Part shown: positions 31,436 through 40,863 of the stretch, piece after piece
How the letters are laid out: every line of letters begins with the position of its first letter
Numbering within the stretch: the first letter of the stretch is position 1
Assembly (NCBI GenBank): GCA_038330415.1
Contig: JBBQNZ010000011.1
Location: 1-45,628, forward strand
DNA from: Fodinibacter sp038330415
GTDB taxonomy: Bacteria; Actinomycetota; Actinomycetes; Actinomycetales; Dermatophilaceae
DNA length: 45,628 bases
Direction: 5' to 3'
The notes under the pieces: generated by a model
The model's database searches: none
What the model saw: only the letters and a program-made list of their open reading frames with translations
What the model was told of the DNA's origin: nothing
Made by a program: the position numbers and the translations under genes

Positions 31436-33550
31436 GCGGCGGGCGGTGGCCCCCAGCTGGTCGAGCACGAAGGCCCACTCCCAGGCGATCTGCTCCCACG
31501 CGGAATACCGGCCGCTGCGCCCGCCGTGCCCGGCCGCCAGCTCGGTGCGCAGCAGCACCGGGCGGTCGAGCGGGTCGCTGGTGACCGTCTCGCGCAGCCG
31601 TGCGACCCACTTGGCCGGCTCGGTGACGTAGACCCGGGTGTCGTGCAGGCTCGAGGTCGCGAGCACCGCCGGGTAGTCGACCGCCCGCACGTTCTCGTAG
31701 GGCGCGTAGGCGCGCATCGCGGCATACACGGCGGGGTCCTCGAGCGGGTTGCCCCACTCCTCCCACTCGCCGACGGTGAGCGGCAGGTCGGGCTGGAGCA
31801 TCGTGGTGAGCGCGTCGACGAAGGGCACGGCGGCGTGCGCCACCCGGAACCGCTCGGGTGCCAGGTTGAGCACCGCGCCGACCAACAGCCCTCCGGCAGA
31901 ACCACCTTCGAGCCCCACCCGCTCAGGCGAGACCCACCCCGACGCCACCAGGTGGTCGACGGCGGCGAGGGTGTCGGTGAAGGTGTTGGTCTTCGCGAGC
32001 AGCTTGCCGTCGTCGTACCACCGACGCCCCATCTCGCCGCCGCCGCGCACGTGCGCGACGGCACACACGACCCCGCGGTCGAGCAGGCTGAGCCGCGCCA
32101 CCGAGAAGTACGGGTCGGAGGAGATCTCGTAGGAGCCGTAGGCCGTGACCACCCCGGGGTTGGTGCCATCGGCCTCGACGCCGACCCGACGCACCACCGA
32201 GACCGGCACCGAGGTGCCGTCGGATGCCGTGGCCCACTCGCGGTGCTCGGCGTAGTTCGCGGCGTCGAAGTCGCCGAGCACCGGCTGGCGCTTCAGCAGC
32301 GTGCGCTCGCGGGTGGCGAGGTCGACGTCGAGCACGGTGCGCGGGGTGGCCCACGACTCGACGACCACCTGGAGCGCGCGCTGGGCGGGCTCGGGGTTGT
32401 CGCCCAGGCCGATCGAGTGCACGGGCTGGTCGACGGCGACGTCCCACGGCTCGCCGTGGCCGGAGGGCGAGCCCGGGTCGCGGGGCAGCACCCGCAGAGC
32501 GGTGAGCCCGCCGGTGCGCAGGCTCAGCACCGTGGCGTCGTCGAAGGCGTCGACGGCCACGAAGCGCTCGCCCTCACCCGAGCCCAGCCAGGGCACCCAC
32601 TGCTCCGAGCTGGTCGCGTCGAACGGCGCCCAGGCGAGGTCGGCATCCGGGGTGTGGGTGTTGTGCACGATCAGGAAGCGGTCTGCGGCCGGTTCGACGT
32701 CGTACTCCACCCCCTCGCGGCGCGGCGCCAGCACCCGCCACCCGGCATCCGGGTCGTCGGCGTCGAGCACGTGCACCTCGGAGGTCGTCTTCGACCCCAG
32801 CCCCAGCAGCAGCCAGCGCTCGTCGCGGCTGGAGGCCACGCCCATCCAGAACCGCTCGTCGTCCTCCTGGTGCACCAGCACGTCGTCGACGGGGTCACCG
32901 CCCACCCGGTGCCGCCACAGCTGGTGGGGGCGCCAGGCATCGTCGAGGCGGGTGAAGAACACGAACTGCCCGTCGCGGCTGAGCTCGACGCCGTAGCCGA
33001 TGCCGGTGACGGACGTGTCGAGGACCTCACCGGTGGCGATGTTGCGGATGGTCAGGTCGAAGCGCTCGTCGCCCGCGGTGTCGACGGCGAAGGCGACCAG
33101 CCGGTGGTCGGCGCTGACGGTGAGCGCCCCGAGCGAGAAGAACTCGCTGTCGCCGGCCTCGACGTTTCCGTCGACGACGACCTGCTCCCCGGGCACGCTC
33201 TCGGCCTCCGGGTCGGGTCGCACCGCCGGGTCGGTGAGCGGTGAGCGCACCTGGGCGGCGTACTGGCGCCCCTCGACCGTGCGGGCGTAATACCACCACG
33301 GCCCGCTGGCGACCGGCACCGACAGGTCGGTCTCCTTGACCCGCGAGCGGATCTCCTCGACGATCGCGCGGCGCAGCGGCCCGAGGTGCTCGGTGCGCGC
33401 CTCGGCGTAGGCGTTCTCGGCCTCGAGGTGGGCCAGCAGGGCGGGGTCCTCGAGGTCGCGCATCCAGGCAAACGGGTCTTCGACCCGGTCGCCGTGGTGC
33501 TCTCGCACGTGCGGTCGGCGCTGCGCGGTCGGCGGGGTGGGGCTCGGCAT
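31433..33550 (-). CDS. S9 prolyl oligopeptidase (oligopeptidase B-like)
   Basis: 705 residues. The N-terminus R-x-H-x-G-D-R-x-EDPFAWMRDLED is typical of oligopeptidase B (protease II), a cytoplasmic serine peptidase cleaving short peptides after basic residues. A seven-blade beta-propeller region covers about 70-400, then the alpha/beta-hydrolase domain. The nucleophile is Ser551 in LEGGSAGGLLVG; Asp in HDTRVY and His in AGHGGRSGRY complete the triad. There is no signal peptide. ATG 33550 was chosen because MPSPTPPTAQRRPHV precedes the conserved start by the usual distance. It stands alone, convergent with the universal stress gene. Confidence 0.9.
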   Translation of the reverse strand: MPSPTPPTAQRRPHVREHHGDRVEDPFAWMRDLEDPALLAHLEAENAYAEARTEHLGPLRRAIVEEIRSRVKETDLSVPVASGPWWYYARTVEGRQYAAQVRSPLTDPAVRPDPEAESVPGEQVVVDGNVEAGDSEFFSLGALTVSADHRLVAFAVDTAGDERFDLTIRNIATGEVLDTSVTGIGYGVELSRDGQFVFFTRLDDAWRPHQLWRHRVGGDPVDDVLVHQEDDERFWMGVASSRDERWLLLGLGSKTTSEVHVLDADDPDAGWRVLAPRREGVEYDVEPAADRFLIVHNTHTPDADLAWAPFDATSSEQWVPWLGSGEGERFVAVDAFDDATVLSLRTGGLTALRVLPRDPGSPSGHGEPWDVAVDQPVHSIGLGDNPEPAQRALQVVVESWATPRTVLDVDLATRERTLLKRQPVLGDFDAANYAEHREWATASDGTSVPVSVVRRVGVEADGTNPGVVTAYGSYEISSDPYFSVARLSLLDRGVVCAVAHVRGGGEMGRRWYDDGKLLAKTNTFTDTLAAVDHLVASGWVSPERVGLEGGSAGGLLVGAVLNLAPERFRVAHAAVPFVDALTTMLQPDLPLTVGEWEEWGNPLEDPAVYAAMRAYAPYENVRAVDYPAVLATSSLHDTRVYVTEPAKWVARLRETVTSDPLDRPVLLRTELAAGHGGRSGRYSAWEQIAWEWAFVLDQLGATARR

Positions 33551-33662
33551 GGCGTCACTGTATGCCGGGCGGCAGCGCCCCGCCGTCATCCGCCTGCGAG
33601 GAGCTTGGGGCCTGTGCCGCGGACCGTGCCGGCCGGCCGCTGGAGGGCCCGCGGTCCGGACG

Positions 33663-33701
33663 CGGCGAGGGCCGCACCCTCGTGGGGTACGGCCCTCGCC
33701 G
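33663..33701 (-). terminator. Hairpin terminator after the 5'-nucleotidase gene
   Basis: GGCGAGGGCCG (33664-33674) and CGGCCCTCGCC (33690-33700) form a perfect 11-bp stem, 12 with the flanking C-G, about 20 bases downstream of the nucleotidase stop on the minus strand. No T-tract is seen on that strand. Confidence 0.65.
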
Positions 33702-33720
33702 TGCTCGTCGTGGAGGTCGG

Positions 33721-35508
33721 TCAGAGACCGGCCACCCGGTCGGCCGGGGCGGTCAGCCCCGGGTTGGCACCGAAGTAGGCCACGAGGTTCGCGAGGTCCT
33801 CGTTTCCGCCGAGCACGTTGGTGCCGGGGGTGAACGCGGTGAACGCGTCACCACCGTTGGCCAGGAAGTTGATCGTGCCGACGCGGTAGGTGGCCGCCGG
33901 GTCGATCGCCACGCCGTCGAGCGCCATGGAGCCGGCAACGACCTTGCTCCCCTCAGGCGCCGCGGCATCCCAGGTGTAGGTGAAGCCCTCGGACACACCG
34001 AGCGCGAGGGCGTCGCGCCCGGTGGCCCGGCCGGCGATGAACTGCTGCTCGAGCACGGCCTTGATCTGCGCACCGGTGAGGTCGAGCGTGGTCAGGAGGT
34101 TGCCGAACGGCGCCACGTCGTAGGCCTCGGCGTAGGTGATCTGACCGGACCCCTCGGCGTACTTGGGGGCGACGCGCAGGCTGGCCCGCACACCGCCGAC
34201 GTTCATGAACGCGATCTGGGCACCACCGTTCTCCGGCGCCTTGGTGCCCCAGAGGATGCTGTCGGCGATGAGGTCGGCCATCGGGGTCTCGATGCCCCGG
34301 TCGCCGCTGGCGTCACCGAGGATGTCCTCGGCGTTGGTGCCGACGACACGGGCTGCCAAGGGCCCGGAGATCGTCTTCCACTTGTTGATGATTGCCGTCT
34401 GCGTGGCGTCCTTGGCCAGGGCTGTGCGGCTCACCAGGTGGTTGGTCGACGTGGTCTTCGCCCGGTCGACCTCACCGGTGCGGGTGTCGACCACCAGGTT
34501 GGTCTCGCTGACGACCTGACCGTAGGAGGCGGCACTGGTGACCAAGCGCGGGTGTCCGGCCGGGTCGGGGATCGAGCAGGTGTACGGCTGGTGGGTGTGC
34601 CCCGTGACGATGGCGTCGACGTCGGCGGTCATGGTCTTCGCGATCGTGGCGATCGGCTCGGAGATGCCGACGCACTGCTGGTAGGTGCCGCTCTGCAGGC
34701 CACCCTCGTGCAGGAGGACGACGATCGACTTCACGCCCTGCTTGCGCAGCTCACGGGCCTGCTTGTTGGCGGTCTCGACCTCGTCCTTGAACTCGACGGA
34801 CGCGACCCCGGCCGGGTCGACCAGGCTGGGGGTGCCCTCGAGGGTCATGCCGATGAAGCCGATCTTGACGCCGCCCACCCTCTTGATCGAGGTGGCCGGC
34901 AGGAGGGTGCGCTCCTTGGCGTGGTCGTGCGACCGGTGCTTGTTCGGCGGGGTCTGCTTGAGCACGACGTTGGCGGCGAGGTACTGGAAGTCGGCGCCGG
35001 CGTATGGCGCGTCGGGGAAGTAGCAGCCGTCCTTCGGGTGGCACCCGCCACGCTGCATGCGCAGCAACTCGGTGGTGCCCTCGTCGAACTCGTGGTTGCC
35101 GACGCTGCTGACGTCGAGGTCCATCGCGTTGAGCGCCTCGACGGCGGGCTCGTCGTGGAACAGGCCGGACAGGAAGGTCGAGCCACCGATCAGGTCGCCC
35201 GCGGCGACGGTGAGCGACCGGCCCCCGGGAGCCTTGGCCCGCAGGGTCTTCAGCTCGGTCGCGAGGTACTCGGACCCTCCGACGGGCGTCTGGCTCGGGT
35301 CGAGCGTGGCGGACAGCGGCGGGTCGGTGGCCTCGAGGTGGCCGTGGAAGTCGTTGAACGACAGCAGCTGGACCGTGGTGGTGCGGGATTGGTGGTGGCC
35401 TTTGCCACGGTCACGGTCATGTGCCTGGGCCGGAGTCGAGGCAACGGCGGTCACGAGGGCCGTCGCGGCGATTCCAGCGCCGAGCACGCGCAGTCGAGTC
35501 GGTGTCAT
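33721..35508 (-). CDS. Secreted 5'-nucleotidase/UshA-type metallophosphatase
   Basis: 595 residues. A signal peptide ends at about residue 29 (TPAQA) and a His/Arg-rich segment follows. The metallophosphatase domain (about 45-340) shows all metal-site motifs: SFNDFHGHLEA, AAGDLIGGS, GNHEFDEG and GHTHQPY. The C-terminal 5'-nucleotidase domain (about 370-590) contains NVGGVRASL and FLANGGDAFTAF, the substrate-binding loop region. It should hydrolyse extracellular nucleotides to release phosphate. There is no LPXTG, membrane tail or GPI-like end, so it is free or loosely bound. It is a single gene with its own hairpin terminator; the 175 bp upstream (35509-35683) show no gene. Confidence 0.92.
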   Translation of the reverse strand: MTPTRLRVLGAGIAATALVTAVASTPAQAHDRDRGKGHHQSRTTTVQLLSFNDFHGHLEATDPPLSATLDPSQTPVGGSEYLATELKTLRAKAPGGRSLTVAAGDLIGGSTFLSGLFHDEPAVEALNAMDLDVSSVGNHEFDEGTTELLRMQRGGCHPKDGCYFPDAPYAGADFQYLAANVVLKQTPPNKHRSHDHAKERTLLPATSIKRVGGVKIGFIGMTLEGTPSLVDPAGVASVEFKDEVETANKQARELRKQGVKSIVVLLHEGGLQSGTYQQCVGISEPIATIAKTMTADVDAIVTGHTHQPYTCSIPDPAGHPRLVTSAASYGQVVSETNLVVDTRTGEVDRAKTTSTNHLVSRTALAKDATQTAIINKWKTISGPLAARVVGTNAEDILGDASGDRGIETPMADLIADSILWGTKAPENGGAQIAFMNVGGVRASLRVAPKYAEGSGQITYAEAYDVAPFGNLLTTLDLTGAQIKAVLEQQFIAGRATGRDALALGVSEGFTYTWDAAAPEGSKVVAGSMALDGVAIDPAATYRVGTINFLANGGDAFTAFTPGTNVLGGNEDLANLVAYFGANPGLTAPADRVAGL

Positions 35509-35683
35509 GTTCTCTCCTGGGTTGGTGTGAGCAGCCCCACACTAGGGCGACGCGGACCCCATTCCTAGGGTCCCTCCCCGACCAAATCGCAACCGTCGCC
35601 CGTGGTTCACCCCCTCGTCACCGCCCCCCTCCGATGCACCGCACCTGACCTGCGTGGGCGGGGTGGAGTCCGGCGCGTCTGGC

Positions 35684-38600
35684 TCAGACCAGGCAGCGTG
35701 GCCCGAGCAGCACCTTGAGGTCGCCGAAGAGCGCCTCGGTGGCGTTGACCCGGTAGGTCGGGTCGAGCCGGATCTCGACCGACCGGCCGGGCTTGACGAG
35801 CTTCAGGTGGACCTCGGTGGTACCGGGGTGGTTGGTGAGCACGGTCTTGAGCTCCTCGACCCGCTGGCTGGTCGCTCGGGCCGTGTCCATCGTCACCACC
35901 ACCGGCCCGCGCGGGCCCTCGCTGACGTCGGGCAGGGTGAGCTCCTGGGCGTAGATCGACACCGTGTCGTCGCGCCGGTTGACCTTGCCGCGCACGACCG
36001 CCACGACGTCCTGCTGGAGCATCGGGCCGACGGTCATGTAGGCGCTCGGGAAGAACAGGCACTCGATGGCGCCGGCGAGGTCCTCGACCGTGGCGATCGC
36101 CCAGAGGTCGCCCTTCTTGGTGCGCTTGACCTGCAGACCGGTGATCAGGCCGGCGACGGTGACCATCGAACCCTCCGGCTTCCCGGCGTCGTCGCTGGTC
36201 AAGGCCGCGATCGGGGTGTCGGCGTGCGCCGAGAGCACGTGCTCGAGGCCGAACAGCGGGTGGTCGGAGACGTAGAGCCCCAGCATCTCCCGCTCGAAGG
36301 ACAGCAGCGTCGCCTTGTCCCACTCGACCCCCGGCACGGCGGCGAGCCCCATCAGGTCGCCGCCGGAGTCGCCCCCGGCATCGTCGCCGAACGACCCGAA
36401 CAGGCTGTCCTGCCCGATGGCCTCCTGGCGCTTGACCGCGACGAAGGCGTCGACGTACTCATCGTGCACCCGGATCAGGCCCATCCGGGTCTCGGCCAGC
36501 CCGTCGAAGGCGCCGCCCTTGATGAGCGACTCGATGGTGCGCTTGTTGCACACCACGGCCGGCACCTTGGACATGAAGTCACGGAAGGAGGTGAAGCGCC
36601 CCTTCTCCTCGCGGGCCGCGACGATCGCCTCGACGACGTTGTGCCCGACGTTGCGGATGGCCTGCATCCCGAAGCGGATGTCGGTGCCGACAGCGGCGAA
36701 CTGCCCGATCGAGTCGTTGACGTCGGGCGGGAGCACCTTGATGCCCATGTGCCGGCACTCGCCGAGGTAGAGCGCGGACTTGTCCTTGTCGTCACCGACG
36801 GAGGTGAGCAGGGCGGCCATGTACTCGGCCGGGAAGTTGGCCTTGAGGTAGGCGGTCCAGTACGACACCAGGCCGTAGGCGGCGGTGTGTGCCTTGTTGA
36901 ACGCGTAGTCGGAGAAGGGGACCAGCACGCCCCACAGCGCGGCGATCGACGCCTCGTTGAAGCCCTTGGCCTTCATCCCCTCGGAGAATGGGACGTACTC
37001 CTTCTCGAGGACCTCCTTCTTCTTCTTGCCCATCGCGCGGCGCAGCAGGTCGGCGTTGCCCAGCGTGTAGCCCGCGAGCTTCTGGGCGATCTCCATGACC
37101 TGCTCCTGGTAGATCACCAGGCCGTGGGTCGTGCCCAGGATCGGGCCGAGCGCCTCGATCATCTCGGGCTGCAGCTTGCCCTCGAGCTGCGGGTCGAGCG
37201 GCACCGGCGCCTGCTTGCCGTTCTTGCGCAGCGCGAAGTTGGTGTGCGCGTTGACGCCCATCGGGCCGGGGCGGTAGAGCGCGAGCGCCGCCGAGATGTC
37301 CTCGAAGTTGTCGGGCTGCATCAGCTTGAGCAGGGTGCGCATGCCGCCGCCGTCGAGCTGGAAGACGCCGAGGGTGTCGCCGCGCGCGAGCAGGTCGTAG
37401 GTGGCCTGGTCGGTCATGTCCTTGCTCAGCGCGTCGAGGTCGATGTCCTCGCCGCGGTTGCTCTTCACGTTGGCGATGGCGTCGTCGAGGATCGTCAGGT
37501 TGCGCAGCCCGAGGAAGTCCATCTTGACCAGGCCGAGCGCCTCGCAGCTCGGGTAGTCGAACTGGGTGATGACCTGGCCGTCCTGCAGCCGGCGCATGAT
37601 CGGGATGACGTCGACGAGCGGCTCGCTGCTCATGATGACGCCGGCCGCGTGCACGCCCCACTGGCGCTTGAGCCCCTCGAGGCCCTTGGCGGTCTCGACG
37701 ACCTCCTGCAGGTGGGCCTCACCCGCGACCAGGTCGCGGAACTCCTTGCCCTCGCCGTAGCGCGGGTAGGTGGGGTCGTAGATGCCCGACAGCGGCACGC
37801 CCTTGCCCATGACGTCGGGCGGCATCGCCTTGGTGAGCTGCTCCCCCACCGCGAACGGGTGTCCCATCACCCGGGCGGCGTCCTTGACCGCCTGCTTGGC
37901 CTTGATGGTGCCGTAGGTGACGATCTGCGCGACCCGGTCGCTGCCGTACTTCTCGGTGACGTAGCGGATCACCTCACCGCGCCGGCGCTCGTCGAAGTCG
38001 ACGTCGAAGTCGGGCAGCGAGGGCCGCTCGGGGTTGAGGAACCGCTCGAAGATCAGGCCGTGCGGGATGGGGTCGAGGTCGGTGATCTTCATCGCGTAGG
38101 CGCACATCGAGCCGGCGCCCGAGCCACGGCCCGGCCCGACCCGGATGCCGTTCTTCTTGGCCCAGGTGATGAAGTCGGCCACGACGAGGAAGTAGCCCGC
38201 GTAGCCCTTGGAGACGATGACGTTCGTCTCGAACTCGGCCTGGGTCTGGGCGTACTCGGGGATGCCGTCGGGGAACCGCTCGCGCAGGCCGCGCTGCACC
38301 TCCTTGATGAACCAGCTCTCCTCGTTCTCGCCGGGCGGGCAGGGGAAGCGGGGCATGTAGCGGCCCTCGTCCTCGGTGAACGAGATGTCGCACTGCTCGG
38401 CGATCAGCAGGGTGTTGTCGCAGGCCTCGGGCAGCTCACGCCAGGTGTGCCGCATCTCGGCCGGGCTCTTGAGGTAGAACTCGTCGGCGTCGAACTTGAA
38501 CCGGGTGGGGTCCATCATCGTCGAGCCGGACTGCACGCATAGCAGCGCCGAGTGGGCCTTGGCGTCGTCGGGGCTGGTGTAGTGCAGGTCGTTGGTGGCC

Positions 38601-39307
38601 ACGAGGGGCAGGTCGAGCTCGCGGGCCAGGCGCAGGAGGTCCTTCATGACCCGGCGCTCGATGTCGAGGCCGTGGTCCATCAGCTCGCAGTAGAAGTTCT
38701 CCTTGCCGAAGATGTCGCGCAGGTCGGATGCCGCCTGCCTGGCCAGGTCGTACTGGCCCAGCCGCAGCCGGGTCTGGATCTCGCCGGAGGCGCAGCCCGT
38801 CATTCCGATCAGGCCCTTGCCGTAGCGGTCGAGCAGCTCGCGGTCGACGCGGGGCCACTTGGCGTAGACCTGGTCGAGCGAGGCTTGGCTGTCCATGCGG
38901 AACAGGTTGTGCAGGCCGGTGTTGTCGCGGGCCAGCAGGGTCATGTGGGTGTAGGCGCCCGAGCCCGAGACGTCGTCGCCCGGGCTGCTGCGCTCGTCGC
39001 CCCACTTGACCCGGGTCTTGTCGGTGCGGTGCGTGCCCGGGGTGACGTAGGCCTCGACGCCGATGATCGGCTTCACGCCGGTGCCCTGGGCCTTCTTCCA
39101 AAACTCGTAGGCCCCGAAGACGTAACCGTGGTCGGTCGTGGCCAGGGCCGGCATCCCCATCTCGGCGGCCCGGGTGAACAGGTCACCGATGCGGGCGGCA
39201 CCGTCGAGCATGGAGTACTCGGTGTGCACGTGCAGGTGGACGAACGAGTCGGAGCCCTTCGGCGTGCTGGTCGTCGTGGGCGTCGTCAAGGCGTTCGGGG
39301 AGGACAT
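35684..39307 (-). CDS. dnaE: DNA polymerase III alpha subunit
   Basis: 1207 residues, as expected for actinobacterial DnaE1. An N-terminal PHP domain (HLHVHTEYSMLDGAAR from about residue 25) precedes the polymerase core with the catalytic acidic motif PDFDVDFDERRR, and the fingers region with the WGVHAAGVIMSSEPL and GLVIYQEQVM motifs. Helix-hairpin-helix motifs and an OB-fold follow near the C-terminus (MVTVAGLITGLQVKRTKKG). It is the replicative polymerase. ATG 39307 was chosen because the conserved start lies just downstream and only 58 bp separate it from rluD; a TAGGAT -10-like hexamer lies upstream. The gene is intact. Confidence 0.95.
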   Translation of the reverse strand: MSSPNALTTPTTTSTPKGSDSFVHLHVHTEYSMLDGAARIGDLFTRAAEMGMPALATTDHGYVFGAYEFWKKAQGTGVKPIIGVEAYVTPGTHRTDKTRVKWGDERSSPGDDVSGSGAYTHMTLLARDNTGLHNLFRMDSQASLDQVYAKWPRVDRELLDRYGKGLIGMTGCASGEIQTRLRLGQYDLARQAASDLRDIFGKENFYCELMDHGLDIERRVMKDLLRLARELDLPLVATNDLHYTSPDDAKAHSALLCVQSGSTMMDPTRFKFDADEFYLKSPAEMRHTWRELPEACDNTLLIAEQCDISFTEDEGRYMPRFPCPPGENEESWFIKEVQRGLRERFPDGIPEYAQTQAEFETNVIVSKGYAGYFLVVADFITWAKKNGIRVGPGRGSGAGSMCAYAMKITDLDPIPHGLIFERFLNPERPSLPDFDVDFDERRRGEVIRYVTEKYGSDRVAQIVTYGTIKAKQAVKDAARVMGHPFAVGEQLTKAMPPDVMGKGVPLSGIYDPTYPRYGEGKEFRDLVAGEAHLQEVVETAKGLEGLKRQWGVHAAGVIMSSEPLVDVIPIMRRLQDGQVITQFDYPSCEALGLVKMDFLGLRNLTILDDAIANVKSNRGEDIDLDALSKDMTDQATYDLLARGDTLGVFQLDGGGMRTLLKLMQPDNFEDISAALALYRPGPMGVNAHTNFALRKNGKQAPVPLDPQLEGKLQPEMIEALGPILGTTHGLVIYQEQVMEIAQKLAGYTLGNADLLRRAMGKKKKEVLEKEYVPFSEGMKAKGFNEASIAALWGVLVPFSDYAFNKAHTAAYGLVSYWTAYLKANFPAEYMAALLTSVGDDKDKSALYLGECRHMGIKVLPPDVNDSIGQFAAVGTDIRFGMQAIRNVGHNVVEAIVAAREEKGRFTSFRDFMSKVPAVVCNKRTIESLIKGGAFDGLAETRMGLIRVHDEYVDAFVAVKRQEAIGQDSLFGSFGDDAGGDSGGDLMGLAAVPGVEWDKATLLSFEREMLGLYVSDHPLFGLEHVLSAHADTPIAALTSDDAGKPEGSMVTVAGLITGLQVKRTKKGDLWAIATVEDLAGAIECLFFPSAYMTVGPMLQQDVVAVVRGKVNRRDDTVSIYAQELTLPDVSEGPRGPVVVTMDTARATSQRVEELKTVLTNHPGTTEVHLKLVKPGRSVEIRLDPTYRVNATEALFGDLKVLLGPRCLV

Positions 39308-39365
39308 CGCCGACCATCCTAGGTCGGCGCGAGGACACCCCTCGGCGTGTCGCGGTCCGTGTCGC

Positions 39366-40289
39366 TCAGAGGCGGTCCAGGGCCATCTGCAGGTCCGGCG
39401 GATAGGGGCTGTCGAAGGTGACCCACTTCCCCGACCCGGGATGCTCGAAGCCCAGGCCCACGGCGTGCAGCCACTGCCGCTCGAGCCCGAGCCGCGCGGC
39501 CAGCGTCGGGTCGGCACCGTACGTGAGGTCGCCCACGCACGGGTGGCGCACGGCGGCCATGTGCACCCTGATCTGGTGGGTACGGCCGGTCTCGAGCGAG
39601 ATCTCGAGCAGCGAGGCGTGCCGGAACGCCTCGATCAGCTCGTAGTGGGTCACCGCGTGCTTGCCGGAGTCCATGACCGCGAACTTGTAGTCGTGCCCCG
39701 GGTGCCGCCCGATCGGTGCGTCGATGGTGCCGGCGAGCGGGTCGGGCAGGCCCTGCACGAGCGTGTGGTAGGTCTTCTCGACCCGTCGATCCTTGAAGGC
39801 CCGCTTGAGCACCGAGTAGCCGCGCTCGCTCGTGCAGACGACCATGAGGCCCGAGGTCCCCACGTCGAGGCGCGAGACGATGCCCTGGCGCTCGCTGGCG
39901 CCGCTCGTCGAAATGCGGTACCCCGCGGCCTTGAGGCCGGCGAGCACGTTGGGACCCGTCCAGCCGACGCTCGGGTGGGCCGCGACACCGACCGGCTTGT
40001 CGACCACGACGATGTCCTCGTCGTGGTGGATCACGGTCATGCCCGGCACCGGCTCGGCCACGACCTCGAGGGTGGGGCCGAGCGGGGATGCCGGCAGCAG
40101 CACCTCGAGCAGGTCACCGGCGCTCACCCGGTGGCTCTTGCCGACGTGGGCGGCATTGACACTGACCCCGCCGCCGGCGGCGAGGTCGGCCGCGCGGGTG
40201 CGGGACAGGCCGAACAGCCGCGCGATGGCGGCGTCGACCCGCTCTCCCTCGAGCCCGTCGGGCACCAGGACGGCGCGGGCGTCAGTCAT
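39366..40289 (-). CDS. RluD-family pseudouridine synthase
   Basis: 307 residues. An S4 RNA-binding domain (about 15-65, RVDAAIARLFGLSRTRAADL) is followed by the catalytic domain with DEDIVVVDKPVGVAAHP and the invariant IVSRLDVGTSGL (Asp142). Members isomerise uridines in 23S rRNA stem-loops; the exact positions cannot be told from sequence. The start overlaps the lspA 3' end by eight bases, the usual coupled pair in Actinobacteria. Confidence 0.93.
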   Translation of the reverse strand: MTDARAVLVPDGLEGERVDAAIARLFGLSRTRAADLAAGGGVSVNAAHVGKSHRVSAGDLLEVLLPASPLGPTLEVVAEPVPGMTVIHHDEDIVVVDKPVGVAAHPSVGWTGPNVLAGLKAAGYRISTSGASERQGIVSRLDVGTSGLMVVCTSERGYSVLKRAFKDRRVEKTYHTLVQGLPDPLAGTIDAPIGRHPGHDYKFAVMDSGKHAVTHYELIEAFRHASLLEISLETGRTHQIRVHMAAVRHPCVGDLTYGADPTLAARLGLERQWLHAVGLGFEHPGSGKWVTFDSPYPPDLQMALDRL

Positions 40290-40863
40290 CGGCGTGCTCG
40301 GGCTGGTGCACCGGCGCCGCGAGGGCGATGCCCCGGAAGGTGAGCACCATGATGATCCCGGCGCCGACGACGATCGCGATGTCGGCGACGTTGCCGATGA
40401 ACAGGCCGAAGTAGTCGATAAAGTCGACGACGTGCCCGCGCCCCGGCCCGGGGGCCCGCAGGACCCGGTCGACGAGGTTGCCCAGGGCGCCGCCGAGCAG
40501 CAGGCCGAGCGCGACCGCCCACGGCAGGTTGCCGACCTTGCGGGCGCCGACGACGACCCACACCAGGATGACGAGCGAGACCGCCGTCAGCAGCCAGGTC
40601 GAGTCGTCGCCGATGGAGAACGCGGCGCCGGGGTTGCGGATCAGGTTGAGCCGGATGAAGGACCCGACGAGGTCGACGGCCTCCCCCGGCGTCAGAGACC
40701 GCAGCGCCCACACCTTGGTGGCCTGGTCGAGCACCAACACCACGGCGGCGAGACCGAGCAGCACGGCATACAGCCGTCGCCGGCCGCCGGTGGGAACCGG
40801 GGCCGGCGTGGACGGGGTGGGATCGGCCGCAGTCGTCAGCGGCGCTCCTGCTTCATCTTGCAT
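40282..40863 (-). CDS. lspA: Lipoprotein signal peptidase (signal peptidase II)
   Basis: 193 residues from ATG 40863, or 196 from GTG 40872. Both overlap the TraR/DksA gene, and a CTG at 40839 with a better AGGAG site is possible, so the start is uncertain. Four membrane helices are visible. The aspartyl-protease residues are Asp132 in GGALGNLVDRV and Asp161 in IGNVADIAI; RNPGAAFSIG is the other family box. The enzyme removes signal peptides from prolipoproteins in the membrane. It has a disordered Pro/Thr N-terminus of about 25 residues and a short hydrophilic tail. Confidence 0.92.
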   Translation of the reverse strand: MQDEAGAPLTTAADPTPSTPAPVPTGGRRRLYAVLLGLAAVVLVLDQATKVWALRSLTPGEAVDLVGSFIRLNLIRNPGAAFSIGDDSTWLLTAVSLVILVWVVVGARKVGNLPWAVALGLLLGGALGNLVDRVLRAPGPGRGHVVDFIDYFGLFIGNVADIAIVVGAGIIMVLTFRGIALAAPVHQPEHADD